From Sphagnum magellanicum (lineage: Eukaryota > Streptophyta > Sphagnopsida > Sphagnales > Sphagnaceae): a stretch of 64,000 nucleotides of DNA. Below are positions 50,121 to 61,771 of the stretch, piece after piece. The number at the start of each line of letters is the position of its first letter. Within the stretch, counting starts at the first letter, position 1. The DNA lies in NCBI GenBank assembly GCA_021904315.1, contig CM038910.1:9610001-9674000 (forward strand), read 5' to 3'. The notes under the pieces were generated by a model that saw nothing but the letters and a program-made list of their open reading frames with translations, did not search any database and was not told where the DNA came from. Position numbers and translations under genes: made by a program.

Positions 50121-52700
50121 ATCACTATTCGATCAATAATGTGTAACTCCACCATAGTAAGCATAATTGCTAATTGTATGCATGTACTTGACACATAAGA
50201 TCAGGTACTTTAATCTTCTTAAATAGTGTGGTCAATTATATGTGCAACTCTAAAAAATAAAGGTTAGATTTAGTTTTAAATGGGAGGTTTAGTGTAACAA
50301 ACACATTTTAATGGGGATTTTTGATCTAATAATAAAATTCATGCATATTGATTCATTATCCATACAACATGCCAAATGGTCAATTTTTTTAAAATTAAAT
50401 TAATTCTCCCAAATACATATTTAGTTGTATTAATTAGTTGTGAGATGTGCTCACAATGTTTTTTAAATGTTTTTTTTGATGATGGGCCTCTTTAAATGGC
50501 CCATCACTAGAAAAAACACTCACACTTATGGACACTCTCAAATATAATGTAACTTTTCCCTTTGGTTTGGGTAATGGTTACAAGGGTATAATTTTGGGCA
50601 AATGATATGGGATAATGTTTGGTGCTATAGGGAACACATGAGAACTCAAGGAACACAATGTGATCATCATTGGGAACTATTGAGAACATAGAAGGAACAA
50701 CACCTTGGGAACATGGTGGAAAAATCTCAAACCCCCCCCCCCCCCCCTCCCCAACCCCAAGAAAGGAAAATGGTGCCACATTGAGCCATGTCATTGGTTG
50801 AAGGAAGTTCTAATTCTTAGAATTGTATGTCACCATTTTTGGCTTGGGCAAATTACCCCTTTCTCTTGTGGGTGGGTATCTATTACTAGTGTGAGATTAA
50901 AAAAAATTGTGTGGGCCATGACTAGATCATGTGTCCAAGTGTGATTCAAAATGGAGGTTCAAATTTAGTGTGAACCATACCATGTTTATTGTGAGGTTGA
51001 AGAATAATAATAATATTATTATTTACATCTCTTAAGTTCCAAGTTGGACATGCTAAAAGGAGGAGAAGCTTAATTAATCCAACATGAAAAAAGTCAGTTG
51101 GGAACTTGGATCTAAAAGTGGGACACAAAACATGTTTTGGGTTTGGATACTAACCATTGTGTGACATGTATAACATGCAACATACATAAATAAAGAGCAT
51201 AATTGTCATGTAAGTTATAGATAGCTTTAGTTCTTTTTCCTTCTCTTTCCTTTTGGTTGACAACACATTTATTATGATTAGAATTAAATCCACACAATTG
51301 ATAGTCACCCATGGATTTGGTGACACGGAGAGGGTTATTTTTATTATATTTTTCTATTTTAGTTGTTTTAAAAAAAAATTATTATTATTATTATTTTTGG
51401 GGTGTAGTGTAAAGTCCCAATTGGGGATATTCCCAAAAATAAGGGGCCTATAAGGCCAGCTGTAGGTCAGTCAGATACCATATTTCAGCAATGTTCCCCT
51501 ACACATGGGGCTCTACACAAGCAAAGCACAATGCAAATGTCATCATGAACTTAGTTATACTTAGATCACAAGGGTCCTTATGCCTAAGAGTTGCAAGAGT
51601 TTTATGCATACTTAACACCTAGTCCTTAAGAATGGGAGGGATCTTACACCTACTTAACACCTAGTCCTTTAAGAGTGGGGAGCAATCTTACAACTGTAAG
51701 TAGGTGTAAACCCCTCTCACACTTAAAAAGGAGTTGGTGTAAGACACCTCCTCTTTTGTAGGAGGGATTTTCACAAGCATAAGATGACCTCCAAATACAC
51801 TAGGAATTGTTCAAAGTGCCTTATGGTTATGTAATGGCAAGACAATGCCTAGTACCATGTTTTGAGCCCAAGTTGTCTTGAGAACCATGTTCATAATGTG
51901 AGTTTTGTGTGTGTGTGTGTGTGTGTTTGTTGGGCCAATTGAAGAGGCTCATCACCTCAAAACAAAAGTCACTTTGGATGCACCCCTCAACTAATAAATA
52001 CAACTTTAAATAGCTACCCATACTCATGTGAACTAAATAGTTGTGATTTCACCTACTTATCAATGCTAAATGGTGTGTACCAACTTTAAGGTTTAAAGTT
52101 CAATCTTCATACCTCTTGAACCAAAGGTCATAACATATATAGTGTGACTCACATTAAGTTGTTGTGGGTGTGGGGAGGGGGACCCCAAAGTTCAATTTTT
52201 TTTCACAAACTTTTTTTTAATGAAGCTTTGGACGGTCCCCCAAAAAAGATATATTGTAGTTAGCTACTTTTGGGATGCTTAAATATATAAGTTACAAGAG
52301 CAAAACTAAGGACAAAAGATACGGGATAAAGTGAGGTGCACACAACAACACAAAAATATATTTGTTTCCTCTTTTAAGTTTTGAGTATGGGATCCACAAG
52401 TAGGCATTCTTCCAACACATCAAAAGAGAGTACAAAATATGCAATTGGGATGAAACACTAGATTAGGTGTGAGAAAAGGATTTTGATTATAGAGAGATGC
52501 CCATGCCACATGGTGTGAAACTAGATTTGTTGGATTGATTTTGAGGCTTTTTCAACAACCCCAAGGCCTAGACTATGAGTTAATAACTTGACTCAACTCC
52601 CCTTGCTTCAAGAATGTAAAACCAATATCTTATTGAGGCCTCTTAGTGACCACATTAAACCCAAAAGAATTTAGATTTGGACTCGGACACCCCGACTTTT
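50121..52700. other. Intergenic DNA with homopolymers and short repeats, no gene seen
   Basis: It contains a C-run of about 17 near 50731-50747. A direct repeat of about 42 bp sits at 51609-51650 and 51651-51692, sharing CTTAACACCTAGTCCTT and ATCTTAC. A (GT)n microsatellite lies at 51907-51927. The stretch 51500-51830 shares vocabulary with 1020-1560 (TTACACCTA, AAGCACAA...CATGAACTTA) and may be a related decayed repeat. No coding region is supported. Confidence 0.45.
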
Positions 52701-52923
52701 TAAAGGTGTATTCACACCTAATGTTAAGTCGGTGCTAAGTGAAAATCTAGGTGGCATCATAGGTGGCACCACCCAATGTTAAATGGGTGATTGTTTAAGG
52801 TTAAGTGAATATTAACGGAACATAAAATCTTCATGGTAAATAGGTTTAGGTCCTAAATGGCTAGCTTGGTTGTTAGGGGACTTAATAATGGAGTCCTTAA
52901 CACCAAGTGTGAATGCACCTTTA
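52701..52923 (+). mobile_element. MITE, copy 2
   Basis: The termini TAAAGGTGTATTCACAC and GTGTGAATGCACCTTTA are inverted copies of each other with two mismatches. The interior matches the reverse complement of 25441-25681, including a TAGGTTTAGGTCCTAAATGG block. It has no coding capacity and fits a non-autonomous DNA transposon. This copy has no poly-C expansion. Confidence 0.8.
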
Positions 52924-55873
52924 GTCTAAGCATAGGATATGTATAATATTTAGAATTTAAATGAGTTTTTTGGGTTTTTCTAGCCCAATTTTCTAACCTT
53001 GGGAAACTCCCAAGGTAGAAAATTTCAAACTTTGGATTATCTCAAGATGGGAGTTGATATTGCATTTTCATTTGGGCCACCCACCTAAGTAGACCAAAAG
53101 AGCAAGACTCTAGGCGGAGAATATGGAATTAAAATGTGGGGTTATTGGGAACAACGTGGGGAATATGAGAACATTGGGCAAAGTATAAAAGAACTAATGT
53201 GTGGGGTTACAACTTACAACATGGGAAATGTGAGAACAACACAAGCAACATGTGGGGGAAGTAGTAGTAGATGGGGGGAAAAAAATGAAGGAACACATGC
53301 ACAACAACACATTGAGAGTGTGAGGGAGCAAAACCTACGTTCCCCAATAAATAATTCAAGTTCTCTATCCAACTTTCCCTTGTCATCAATAAAGTATCAT
53401 GTGAAAATGTTATGTTGTGATCTAATGCGGGTCTTCAAATCTAAGCTCTAAATTGCAAGCACAACGTGGTGATAGTATAGTAATAGCTTGACAAATTCGC
53501 ACTAAATATTGTGTGACTTGATCAAAGGGTCTTCAAATCTAAATCTTAACTTGCAAGCAATGGTGATACCTCGACCAATTCATTCCTTTCTCTTTTACAA
53601 CTTTGAACCCTAATATCCCCCATTCCCCCTTTCCCCCCCTCCTGGGATTCCATGTTGGTGTGTGCCCATACTAAAACAACCATACTTATTTTGTGCTAAA
53701 CCACAATGGGGTTTGTTTAATGAAATAAATATATTTTCCTACCAATTGATTCCATATGAATTTGATCTTGTATAAGTAAATAATATTACAGCATATAATG
53801 CAATTTATGCTTGCCAAGGAAAATGAAATGGGGGAACAGTTTTTTTAAAATTCATATTTGAGGTGCAAATTTGTCTTTAAGAATGCTTGATTTGAGTTTT
53901 TTTTTTTGGGGGGGTGGGGTTGGGGGGGGGGGGGGGGGGGGGGGCCTTATGAGAGTGCTTCAAGTTTCCTTCACACTATAGGATTGTCTGCCTGACCTGG
54001 ATGTCTCATCCTCTTTGTCAGCAGCTTTTATCTGTTTTTGGAGAGCCCCAAAGTGGCCGAAAGTTTGGGTCCGAACATCATCTGAACCGAAAAAAAAGAC
54101 TGGCTGTCGTTGAAAAGAGGGGTAAAACCACCATTCGGGTCACCTTTTGTTGTTGGTCAAGAATTCTCACTTCAAAGATACGTCTGAAATTTCCGAAAAA
54201 CAATAACAGCTACAAGAGCTCTGGAGGGGCATGGGTGGGGGGGGGTCGGGGGGTCTTGTTAACAAAATTGTAAAGTTGACTAATGAGATTCACGGCTTAG
54301 CCGGAATTTCACATCCGAAAATTTTTAAAAAGATTATTTCGTGAGAAATGTCAACATTGACTCAATAACGTTAGCATGTGACACGTCCGGGGTTGCGATG
54401 ATTTCGACATAAACTTGTCAAACAATTTTTGTTTTTTAACGAAAGGCCCCACCCACACAAGTTTCAAAAAAGGTGAAGAAGTACGAACCAAGTGGTGGAA
54501 GAAACGTCCAAAGCCATGTCCAAGGGAAACACCCGGAGACCCGGCCAAAGCAAAGCAAAGCAAAGCAAACCCACCAAGATACCTCGACACGAACAACCTA
54601 AGGACGTAAAGAAACGTAACACCCCTGAGACTGAGGGGCAGGAGTTTCATTCAACAACCTCAAGAGAATCACGAGCGAAGTGCCGGACTCTTTCCGAGGA
54701 GGCCCGGGGGCCCCGTCCACAGATCCCCATGTTGATAGAATTAAATTGGGGAATTTTTACTTTGACTATTTTATGCAAGTTGGAATTTGGGTTGCGTCTT
54801 TTTTTTTTTCATTTAAACATATGTCAAAATTTAAATATATGTTCTTTATTTTTTCCTTTATGATGAGTGCTTTTAAAATGTCCGAATCTACTTCACCATT
54901 CCAAAAGAGAATGGAACTATTCTTCAAATCTCTGTTGACAATTATGCATATAATAATCCAGCCAGATTTTCATCCAGTATTCCGTAAAGTTGTGACAAAG
55001 TATTGAGTTTGTTAAAATCCTTTTTATATTCCGGCTACTTGCTTGAACCAATGTGTTCAAACATGGGTAATTTTTAGAATTTAAAAAAAAATTATAGAAA
55101 AAATATTTTAAATTTTATTTTTTGAAAATAAATTCTAAGAAAAAAGAAGCCATGACCAAAATGGAGGAAACCTTTTTTTGAAGACATTTGTAGCTTATTA
55201 TATTACTACCTACTACCTATTAAACCAAACATTCCCCCCATGCAATTCAACCAAATGCGATTGACCATTGTATAGAGCCCTACCTTTTTTTGGGGGGGCA
55301 GGGCGGGGGGTGAATTTTCACCACTTGGGCACCCAAAAGAATGAAGTGAAACTCATAGAAAGCATTTTTGTGGGGAAAATAATAAATGCAAAAGTCATCA
55401 AGGAAAAAGAAAATTTTTAGACAATGGAATTTTCCTGAAAATCATCCTGTCTTCACCCTGTCTTTGTGCCTCTTTTCACCTCCTATCCCCTCTTTGAGTG
55501 AGGGCCGCAAAGAAAGGAAGTTTTATTAAATCTGGGTATGAAATGCTAAAACTCGGCATTTCATGCACATGTAAGAGCAGTGAAAAATATATGTAGCAGC
55601 AGTGGAGGCGCTGAGGAGAAAAAATGAAAGAGGGGATCAAAACCGGATGAAAACTCAGTTTGGCACGAAAAATGGTGCATTTCTGATTCCCCCCCTCTCT
55701 TGAAAGGCTAATGTACCTTTTTTTTACAGGTTTTTTTTAATCTCACCCGGTTTTGGACCAAACTCAGGGTTCTGGTGCCGTGTTTTCCTGACTTTACGGG
55801 AAACTCTAATCGGTTCCAGCAGGTCACCAAAATATAGCAGGATTCTTAATTTTTTTTTTCTACTTTCCTCTCT
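52924..55873. other. Intergenic DNA with a G-run and a GC-richer island, no gene seen
   Basis: A G-rich run spans about 53908-53944 (24 consecutive G's at 53921-53944, preceded by shorter G runs). From about 53980 to 54730 the base composition is clearly more G+C-rich than the flanks, with several overlapping open frames of 64-123 codons and an AAAGC microsatellite (54547-54568). None resembles a known protein. It may be a gene relic or a non-coding transcript region. Confidence 0.4.
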
Positions 55874-57304
55874 GACCTGTAGCCAAATTTGGCTAATTCC
55901 TCTTGTATATGATCACCAGTGTGGATACATCACAAAATTGATTTTTTTAATTTAAAAATAATTATATATATATATAAATAAAACCTTTCATTGCATGAAA
56001 TTTTTTCCTTCAAAAAGATGAAAATTTAAAACAATAACCACATCTCTTTCTCAGGGAGTTAATAAATATTTATTAATTATATATAATAAATTCCATTGTT
56101 GGTGCTATTGTTAGTGAGTTGATTGACGGGTGCAGGCTTTGCAACTACCAAATTGGGAGTACAGTAGTGGGAACAGGCAGTGTCTTTTTTTCCTTTTTTT
56201 AAAAAATTTTCTTCAATTCTCTGATGTTGATAAAGTGGATACCATCAGTAAGACAATTTAGCCAGATTTGGCTATAAAATATGAAAGGTAAAAAAATTAA
56301 GCATTTTTCTATATTTGTGACTAACCTATTGGAACTTCAATTTTTTTTGAGTTTAAAAGATCATTTGAAAATTTGGCAACTAAAAAAGCATGGCATTTGG
56401 AGAAAATTCGCCAGAAAAATAAATAATTAAAAAAAAATCCAGTCCCCAGGATTTTGGGGTACGGGTGGAGTGCAGTTGTTTATCATAAAATTGCGATATG
56501 AAAAAATGGCAAAAGTTTCCCCCTAAAAATAGGGAAACTTAGTTGAATTTACACTAAAAATAACACATTCTTCCAAAACTTTCCAAATAATTTTGTTTGT
56601 AACGTTGCAAATAATTTGGTGCAAAAAAATTTGTGGAAAAAAGGATCACCGAACCTTGGTACTCGGGAGATTGTGGTTTTTCTTCAAGTTTCTGACAATG
56701 TTTCGGTAGTGGGCATTCCAAGAGAGTTCTATGTGTAATTCGCAAAGGAACTGTTCTAAACAGCCCCAGCCCAGGCCCACCTCCGTTCACCCCCCTAATT
56801 TTGATTAAAAAAAAAACTGCTTTAAGAAATTGCTATCAAACCAAAATCTGAGTGAAAAATTGCGTGATGTAAAATTTGGCGAAAAAAAAAACAATGGTTT
56901 TCGCCAAAAAAAACAAACAGTGAATCTGTGTCACCATAACAAAGAAGGATTTTTTTTTATAAAATTAATTTTAGTTTTCTCTCTGACTTTAGCCAAATTT
57001 GGTTCACTCCTCTTACAAATGACTGCAAGTCCACCTACTTGACAAAAGTGACCAAGGCAAAAAAAAAGAAAAAAAAGAAAGAAAAAAAAATCCCTTGCAA
57101 AAATATATAATTGGGAAAAATGTGAGTGCAAAAGTCGCCATATTTTTGAGGAAAAAGAGTGAGAATTCGCCATATTTTAAGACAATGAGTTCCAAAAAAG
57201 GAGGAGAGCGCCAGAACAAAATAGGATTCTACAAAATTTCTACTTCCCTTTACAGAATGACCTTTAGCCAAATTTGGCTCATTCCTCTTCTTGATGATCA
57301 CCAG
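55874..57304 (+). repeat. Repeated motif around a 14-bp palindrome (four copies)
   Basis: The palindrome AGCCAAATTTGGCT occurs at about 55881 and 57265, each inside a shared block of about 46 bp (55874-55919 and 57258-57304) that continues through ATTCCTCTT and ATGATCACCAG. A third, less complete copy lies at 56982-57020 (AGCCAAATTTGGTT, then CTCCTCTTACA). A fourth fragment is at 56257-56278 (AGCCAGATTTGGCT). The spacing is irregular and the motifs share orientation. No identity is known. Confidence 0.7.
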
Positions 57305-57314
57305 CCGGCAAACT

Positions 57315-57452
57315 TAGTTTGGGTGACCACTATTAAATACACGCTGAACTCAATAGCCAGGGCCTTCCAAGGGTGCCCTGGCTATTGGTTCCGGGAGAGC
57401 AACTGCCATGGCTATTGTGGCAATTGCATTGCATTAGTGATCACCCAAACTA
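57315..57452. mobile_element. Foldback element with nested hairpin
   Basis: The outer arms TAGTTTGGGTGACCACTA (57315-57332) and its inverse at 57435-57452 match at 17 of 18 positions. Inside, CAATAGCCAGGGC (57351-57363) pairs perfectly with GCCCTGGCTATTG (57375-57387). The interior repeats a GGCTATTG word at 57410-57417. With 138 bp and near-perfect ends it fits a small MITE. A structured RNA is an alternative. It ends just before a C-run (57461-57477). Confidence 0.7.
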
Positions 57453-57477
57453 TGTTCTACCCCCCCCCCCCCCCCCA

Positions 57478-58457
57478 CCCAAAGGATGTGGGAAGAAGAA
57501 AGAAAAGAAAAGAAAGAATAAATAAATAAGTAAAAGAGGTGGGAAAGGCAAGAACTGGTGACGGTGTTGTCTGGACTCTGCTGCTGCTGCAACTCCTGCA
57601 TCTCTGCCGCCTCCTCCGCTGGTTGTAGATTAAGGCGGTGCCCAGGGCGCTCCAATTACGGCCTAGGCTACTGCTGCTGCTACTGCCGCCGCTCTTCCTC
57701 CGCTTCTCTCCTCTCTCTTCTGCCGTCGCTCTCTCTCTCATCTCTCTCCTGCGCATAAGAAGGTACTTCGACCAATCTTGAGCCACCAAAGACCACAACT
57801 TCATGGTCTCAACATGCGTCGACTTCAACGAGTTTCAACCCACTTCTTGAAGAAATTGGAGACTGGGTGCTTCTGATCTAGAGACCTTACCTCCCCTAAA
57901 CACCCTCCGCCCCCGCCCCCCCCCCCCGCTCTTCTTTTCTTTTTATTTGTCTGTTTGTTCGTTTGTTGTTGATGAGACTTTGTATCGCTTGCTTATTATT
58001 ATTCGCTGCTATGTCTTATTTGGTTTCTTAGAACTCTCGGAGTAGTTAGTAGTAGTAGTGTTTTTGTTTTTGTTATTTTTCCTTCTCGTATTTGTACTCA
58101 ATTGGGTCTTCGGCATGAGGGAGATGATGATGGTGATGTTCATCATCATACCTTCTGTTTTGTTAAGGGTTAGAAGAGATCTTTCTTTTCTTCTAGTGAA
58201 TCCAGTTGTGAGAGGAGGATCATCATATTCTCTTCTTTGCGTGGTGGGTCTTGTTTGATGATATATGCGATCACAAAGCCTACTTCTTCAGCGGTGACTT
58301 GCTTTAGATTCGTTGTTTTTCTTTAGGGCTTCATTACTTCTTCTTTCTCTGAAACCCACCCTTCTGAATCTCACCCCGCTTCCAACACTTTTCTTTAAGC
58401 TCTAGCCGATTGCAGCGGATACGGGAGAGCAAAGAAAAAAACCCACCCACCCTCACG
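57478..58457 (+). promoter_or_regulatory. Presumed promoter and 5' leader of the secreted-protein gene
   Basis: G+C content rises at about 57545. A CTGCTGCTGC stretch and a pyrimidine-rich CTCTCTCTCATCTCTCTCCT tract (57729-57748) resemble plant core-promoter/leader sequence. The leader up to the ATG at 58458 contains many T-rich stretches and may hold an intron. Open frames here, including a 123-codon one on the minus strand, look like composition artefacts. Confidence 0.4.
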
Positions 58458-58919
58458 ATGAGGACAGTAGCAGGAGGAGGACTGTTTGCAGTTTTGTTGC
58501 TGTGCGTATGCACAGCAGCCCGGGCTCAGCAGCAACAGCAGAGAGCGCCCAAGGGTCCCAAGGTGGATTTCTTCGATTACTCAGGCGAGGATGCAGTCGT
58601 GAGTTGCACGGACCATCAACCCAAGAAGCTACAAACGGGAGAGATGGTCTCTATTCCTTACACACACAGCAGCCAAGCTTGCTCCGTGATGCTCAACAAT
58701 GGCAAGTACGTCTCCTTTGTGATCAGCCAAGTGTTGCCTGGATCGACGAATTCCGGGCTCTCCGTCTCAGTCGACATCGATGAGACCTATCTCTTCTTCA
58801 CCCTAGACGACACAAACGACCACGAATTTGTGAACTATGTAACTGGCAGCTCCCACCACCAAGCTGAAGAAGAAAACCCAGAAAAACCCATTCCGACAAC
58901 GACGATCCTCAATCAGTAG
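58458..58919 (+). CDS. Small secreted protein of unknown function
   Basis: A single open exon encodes 153 residues from the ATG at 58458. The same frame is open back to an ATG at 58410, but starting at 58458 puts a classic signal peptide at the very N-terminus: MRTVAGGGLFAVLLLCVCTA, then ARA, a likely cleavage site before QQQQQ. The mature part has KVDFFDYSGEDAVVSC, TGEMVSIPYTHSSQAC, YVSFVISQVLPG and VDIDETYLFFTLDD, suggesting a beta-rich fold. Two cysteines, 34 residues apart, could form one disulfide. The tail is rich in Glu, Pro and Thr. I do not recognise the family. Codon use is GC-richer than the surroundings, which supports a real gene. An apparent GT donor at 58940 after the stop suggests a 3'-leader intron. 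Confidence 0.75.
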   Translation: MRTVAGGGLFAVLLLCVCTAARAQQQQQRAPKGPKVDFFDYSGEDAVVSCTDHQPKKLQTGEMVSIPYTHSSQACSVMLNNGKYVSFVISQVLPGSTNSGLSVSVDIDETYLFFTLDDTNDHEFVNYVTGSSHHQAEEENPEKPIPTTTILNQ

Positions 58920-60366
58920 CGGCAGCAGCGTCTTCCTGGTGAGTGATCCAATCCTTTTCGATTTGAGGAACAATGAGGAAATAGGTCTTGGTGTTATGAG
59001 CGTCTCCAGTCTCTACCTGCCAAGCCTCGAAGGGCTAGGAAGCACTAAACCCTAATGCATGCCCAAAGAAATTCATGCTCTTCAAGTTTGCAGAAATGCC
59101 CCCCAAGTGTGAAGGAACATATTTCTTACCATTCTTTCTTCTTCTCTTCTTGCTGAAAGCTTCCAAGGGTCTCCCCCCCCCCCCCAAAATCTGAGGAGCA
59201 TTCGGTCATGATGCTTGAGAGGACAGACACTGCAACATCCTGCTTCTACTTCTTCATCTTTCTTCCCTACATAGCATCTTGACATGGCACCACCTCCTCC
59301 TCTTTTCCTCCTCCAAGCTGCTTAGCAATAGAACTGTTGCCCTCAGAGCTCATGACAGCAGTTCAAACTGGGCTGTGGTTTTCAAATCCAGCTCCCTTGT
59401 GCCTTGCCAATTGTTGCTGTAAGGGAGTTGCTTGTTATCAGTCATTGAATGTCCAGAACTTGGCTTCTGAGTTCTTCATGGAAACAACATTCCACATGGT
59501 GCTGCACATCTTAGTTGTAAAGGTGTCACCATCATGGCATCATGTTTCTTTGTGTTTTTTTCTTCTGCATGCTTTTTTCAAGCATTCAGAAATCCTTTTC
59601 TTCAATATTTTTTGCATCTGACCTAAACTCTATTTTTGCAGGTTTTGCAGTAAATTGACAATAGCAATAGGATCAACTTGATGTCGGCTTTTTCTCTTGT
59701 ACCATAGTCAAGCCTACATGTGGGCATCAGAGGCTTGAAAATACAATGATGCTTCTTTGTCAAGCATCATCAATTGTACACTACAGTCCCGAAGGGTCTT
59801 GTACACCCTTATTATCTCTCTCAAACTTGTGAGTGAATCTAAAGTTGTAAAAGTAATCTGCAAACTTCATCCCTCTGTATTTGATGGGTTTGTTGTCTTA
59901 CTACTTTTGTCCTCATCTTGACTTGTCTCTTGTAGTTTGGATCAAAGTTAGCAAGTGTACTCAAACATTCAAGCATGAAAATTGTAAAACCAAACTAGAC
60001 TTCAAAATCTTTGTCAACTTTACCCAGATTCCATTCACAGGTTCACAAGATTGATCCATCCTTCTAGGAACCAATCTTCAGTATATTCATATCATTGCTG
60101 GCCGGTGTGGTCAGTGTTTTGCAAGGCATACTCTGTGGTTTTTGCTGTATTGCACATGTTGGGTGATTTCAAAACCTCCATCTCTTCTGCAAATTGGCTC
60201 TGAAGCTCCCTCTTTTTACCCCAAATAGTAGCCAACTCAAACCATGGTGATCCATCTTCTCTTTCTCTGTAACTTGGATGGTTGCAGGCAGATAGAGGCC
60301 TTCTGGTTGAATTCACCTACTTTGCATCATTTTGTTCTTACCTGTACTAGGCCCGTCAATGCCTTT
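58920..60366 (+). other. 3' region of the secreted-protein gene
   Basis: A good donor (CTG|GTGAGT near 58940) and acceptor (TTTTTGCAG ending near 59641) suggest an intron in the 3' untranslated region. If it is spliced, the stop codon lies upstream of an exon junction. A C-run lies near 59173-59184. No other coding region is supported. Confidence 0.4.
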
Positions 60367-60655
60367 GTAACATTACAGAAAAATAATTTACCTTCCATAA
60401 ATCATGTACTCTCCTAGATCCTGGTACATTTGTTTGCTGTCTATCATGAGACTTTCATGGTTGGCTTTTGTAACATTACAGAAAAATAATTTCATTTTAA
60501 CCTCATGTACTCTTCTGGTACATTGTTTGCTTTTGTTCAAGGTATTTTGATAGTTGGCTTCTGTAACATTACAGAAAATCAATTTGACCTGAATATCATG
60601 TACTCTCCTGGTACATAATTTTATTTGCTGTTTTCTGTGACACTTCATAGTTGGG
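60367..60655 (+). repeat. Tandem triplication, units of about 93-103 bp
   Basis: Units begin at 60367, 60470 and 60563, each with GTAACATTACAGAAAA, then ATCATGTACTCTCCT or a close variant and a TGGTACAT word. Drift between units is moderate. No gene is contained. Confidence 0.85.
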
Positions 60656-60728
60656 GAGAACCTGATGTGGTTTTGTAGAGATTGTCTGCATCTAATTAAC
60701 ACTCTACAGTGCGCATGGTAAACACTAG

Positions 60729-60914
60729 TAGAGGCCCTAATAGGGCCTGACATGGGGTGTGGGTTGAGATGCTGCTAATCTTCACAAGTTTGAAATGAAC
60801 ATAAATATGTATATTGGGTTGGGTAGTTGAGGTCCCAATAGGGGGTGTGGGTGGAGAAGCACTTAATGTTCACAAGTTTGAAAATGAACATAAGTATGTA
60901 TATTGAGTTTGGGT
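60729..60914 (+). repeat. Head-to-tail duplication, about 93 bp units
   Basis: Units at about 60729-60822 and 60826-60914 share GGGGTGTGGGT, TTCACAAGTTTGAAA, ATGAACATAA and TATGTATATTG in order. The first copy also has a small GGCCCTAATAGGGCC palindrome at 60733-60747. Confidence 0.85.
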
Positions 60915-61771
60915 CTTCAGCGTTTCCCTGATTCGGGTGGTGATTTGTTTCTGAATGTCTGTCTATATTGTCTCTAGTTCACAAACAGATCGAAATGGAT
61001 CCAATATCAGTGGGAAATATCAGCGAGTCTTCTTCATCAATGTTGCATCCAAAGAAAATATCAGTAGATACCATCCCAAATGTTGTATTGTGTCCACTTC
61101 TCGCGAAATAGACACAAATGCAACAAGAGTGACAAACAACTACTGGCCAAACATAAACAAACAGAAAAATAGTGACAACAACAACAACGGTCACAACCTT
61201 TGTCATGGCAGTCACAAAGTTATTAAACGTTGTTGCAAAAACATGTCAGTGGTTGTTGGAGAGGAAAAAACCAGAGACAGTAGAATATAAACATTCGGGC
61301 TCTTTTCAGCAAAACAAAAGCACCGAATGAAACTAACACAATATTTGGACACAGATCTCACAGAAGATTCTGACAACTCCCCCACTTGGACTTGAAACTA
61401 CTAACTATAGTTCTCTAAAAGGCTACATCTTTCATGCATATAATACAACTTAACTCCCCCAATGATTTTCATTTGTATTCTTTAAAATCTCAATTGTTTT
61501 GCAATATGTTTCTGCTCTTGCAAAGTGTGATAACTTGGTATTAATTACATTCGGGAAGTATTTATTCACTAGATATTTGTGATCTGGTTTTGTGGTGGGG
61601 ATGGTTTTTGGGTTTGGTTTTGGACTTTGTATCTTGATAATGCAGTTATGTCTCTCACCATTGAATTGTTGCTTTTTTCATTTTAAGCAACCCAAAAAAT
61701 GAGCTTGAAATTGATTTGCTAAACTTGGAGAGACTCATGCAACGGTGACACACACTATCAAAATAGGAAAG
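60915..61771. other. Intergenic DNA, no assignable gene
   Basis: A 111-codon open frame at 60955-61290 (plus strand) is Asn/Ser/Lys-rich with no recognisable domain. It lacks supporting codon bias, so I do not call it a gene. The rest is AT-rich. Confidence 0.4.

Noticed and set aside
57457-57828. 123-codon open frame on the minus strand
   Set aside because: The sequence is low-complexity (Ser, Arg and Gly runs) and spans a C-run and CTG repeats. It shows no domain, and the composition suits a leader of the plus-strand gene.
60955-61290. 111-codon plus-strand open frame
   Set aside because: It has Asn/Ser-rich composition, no signal or domain, and repeat-rich surroundings. It is compatible with chance.
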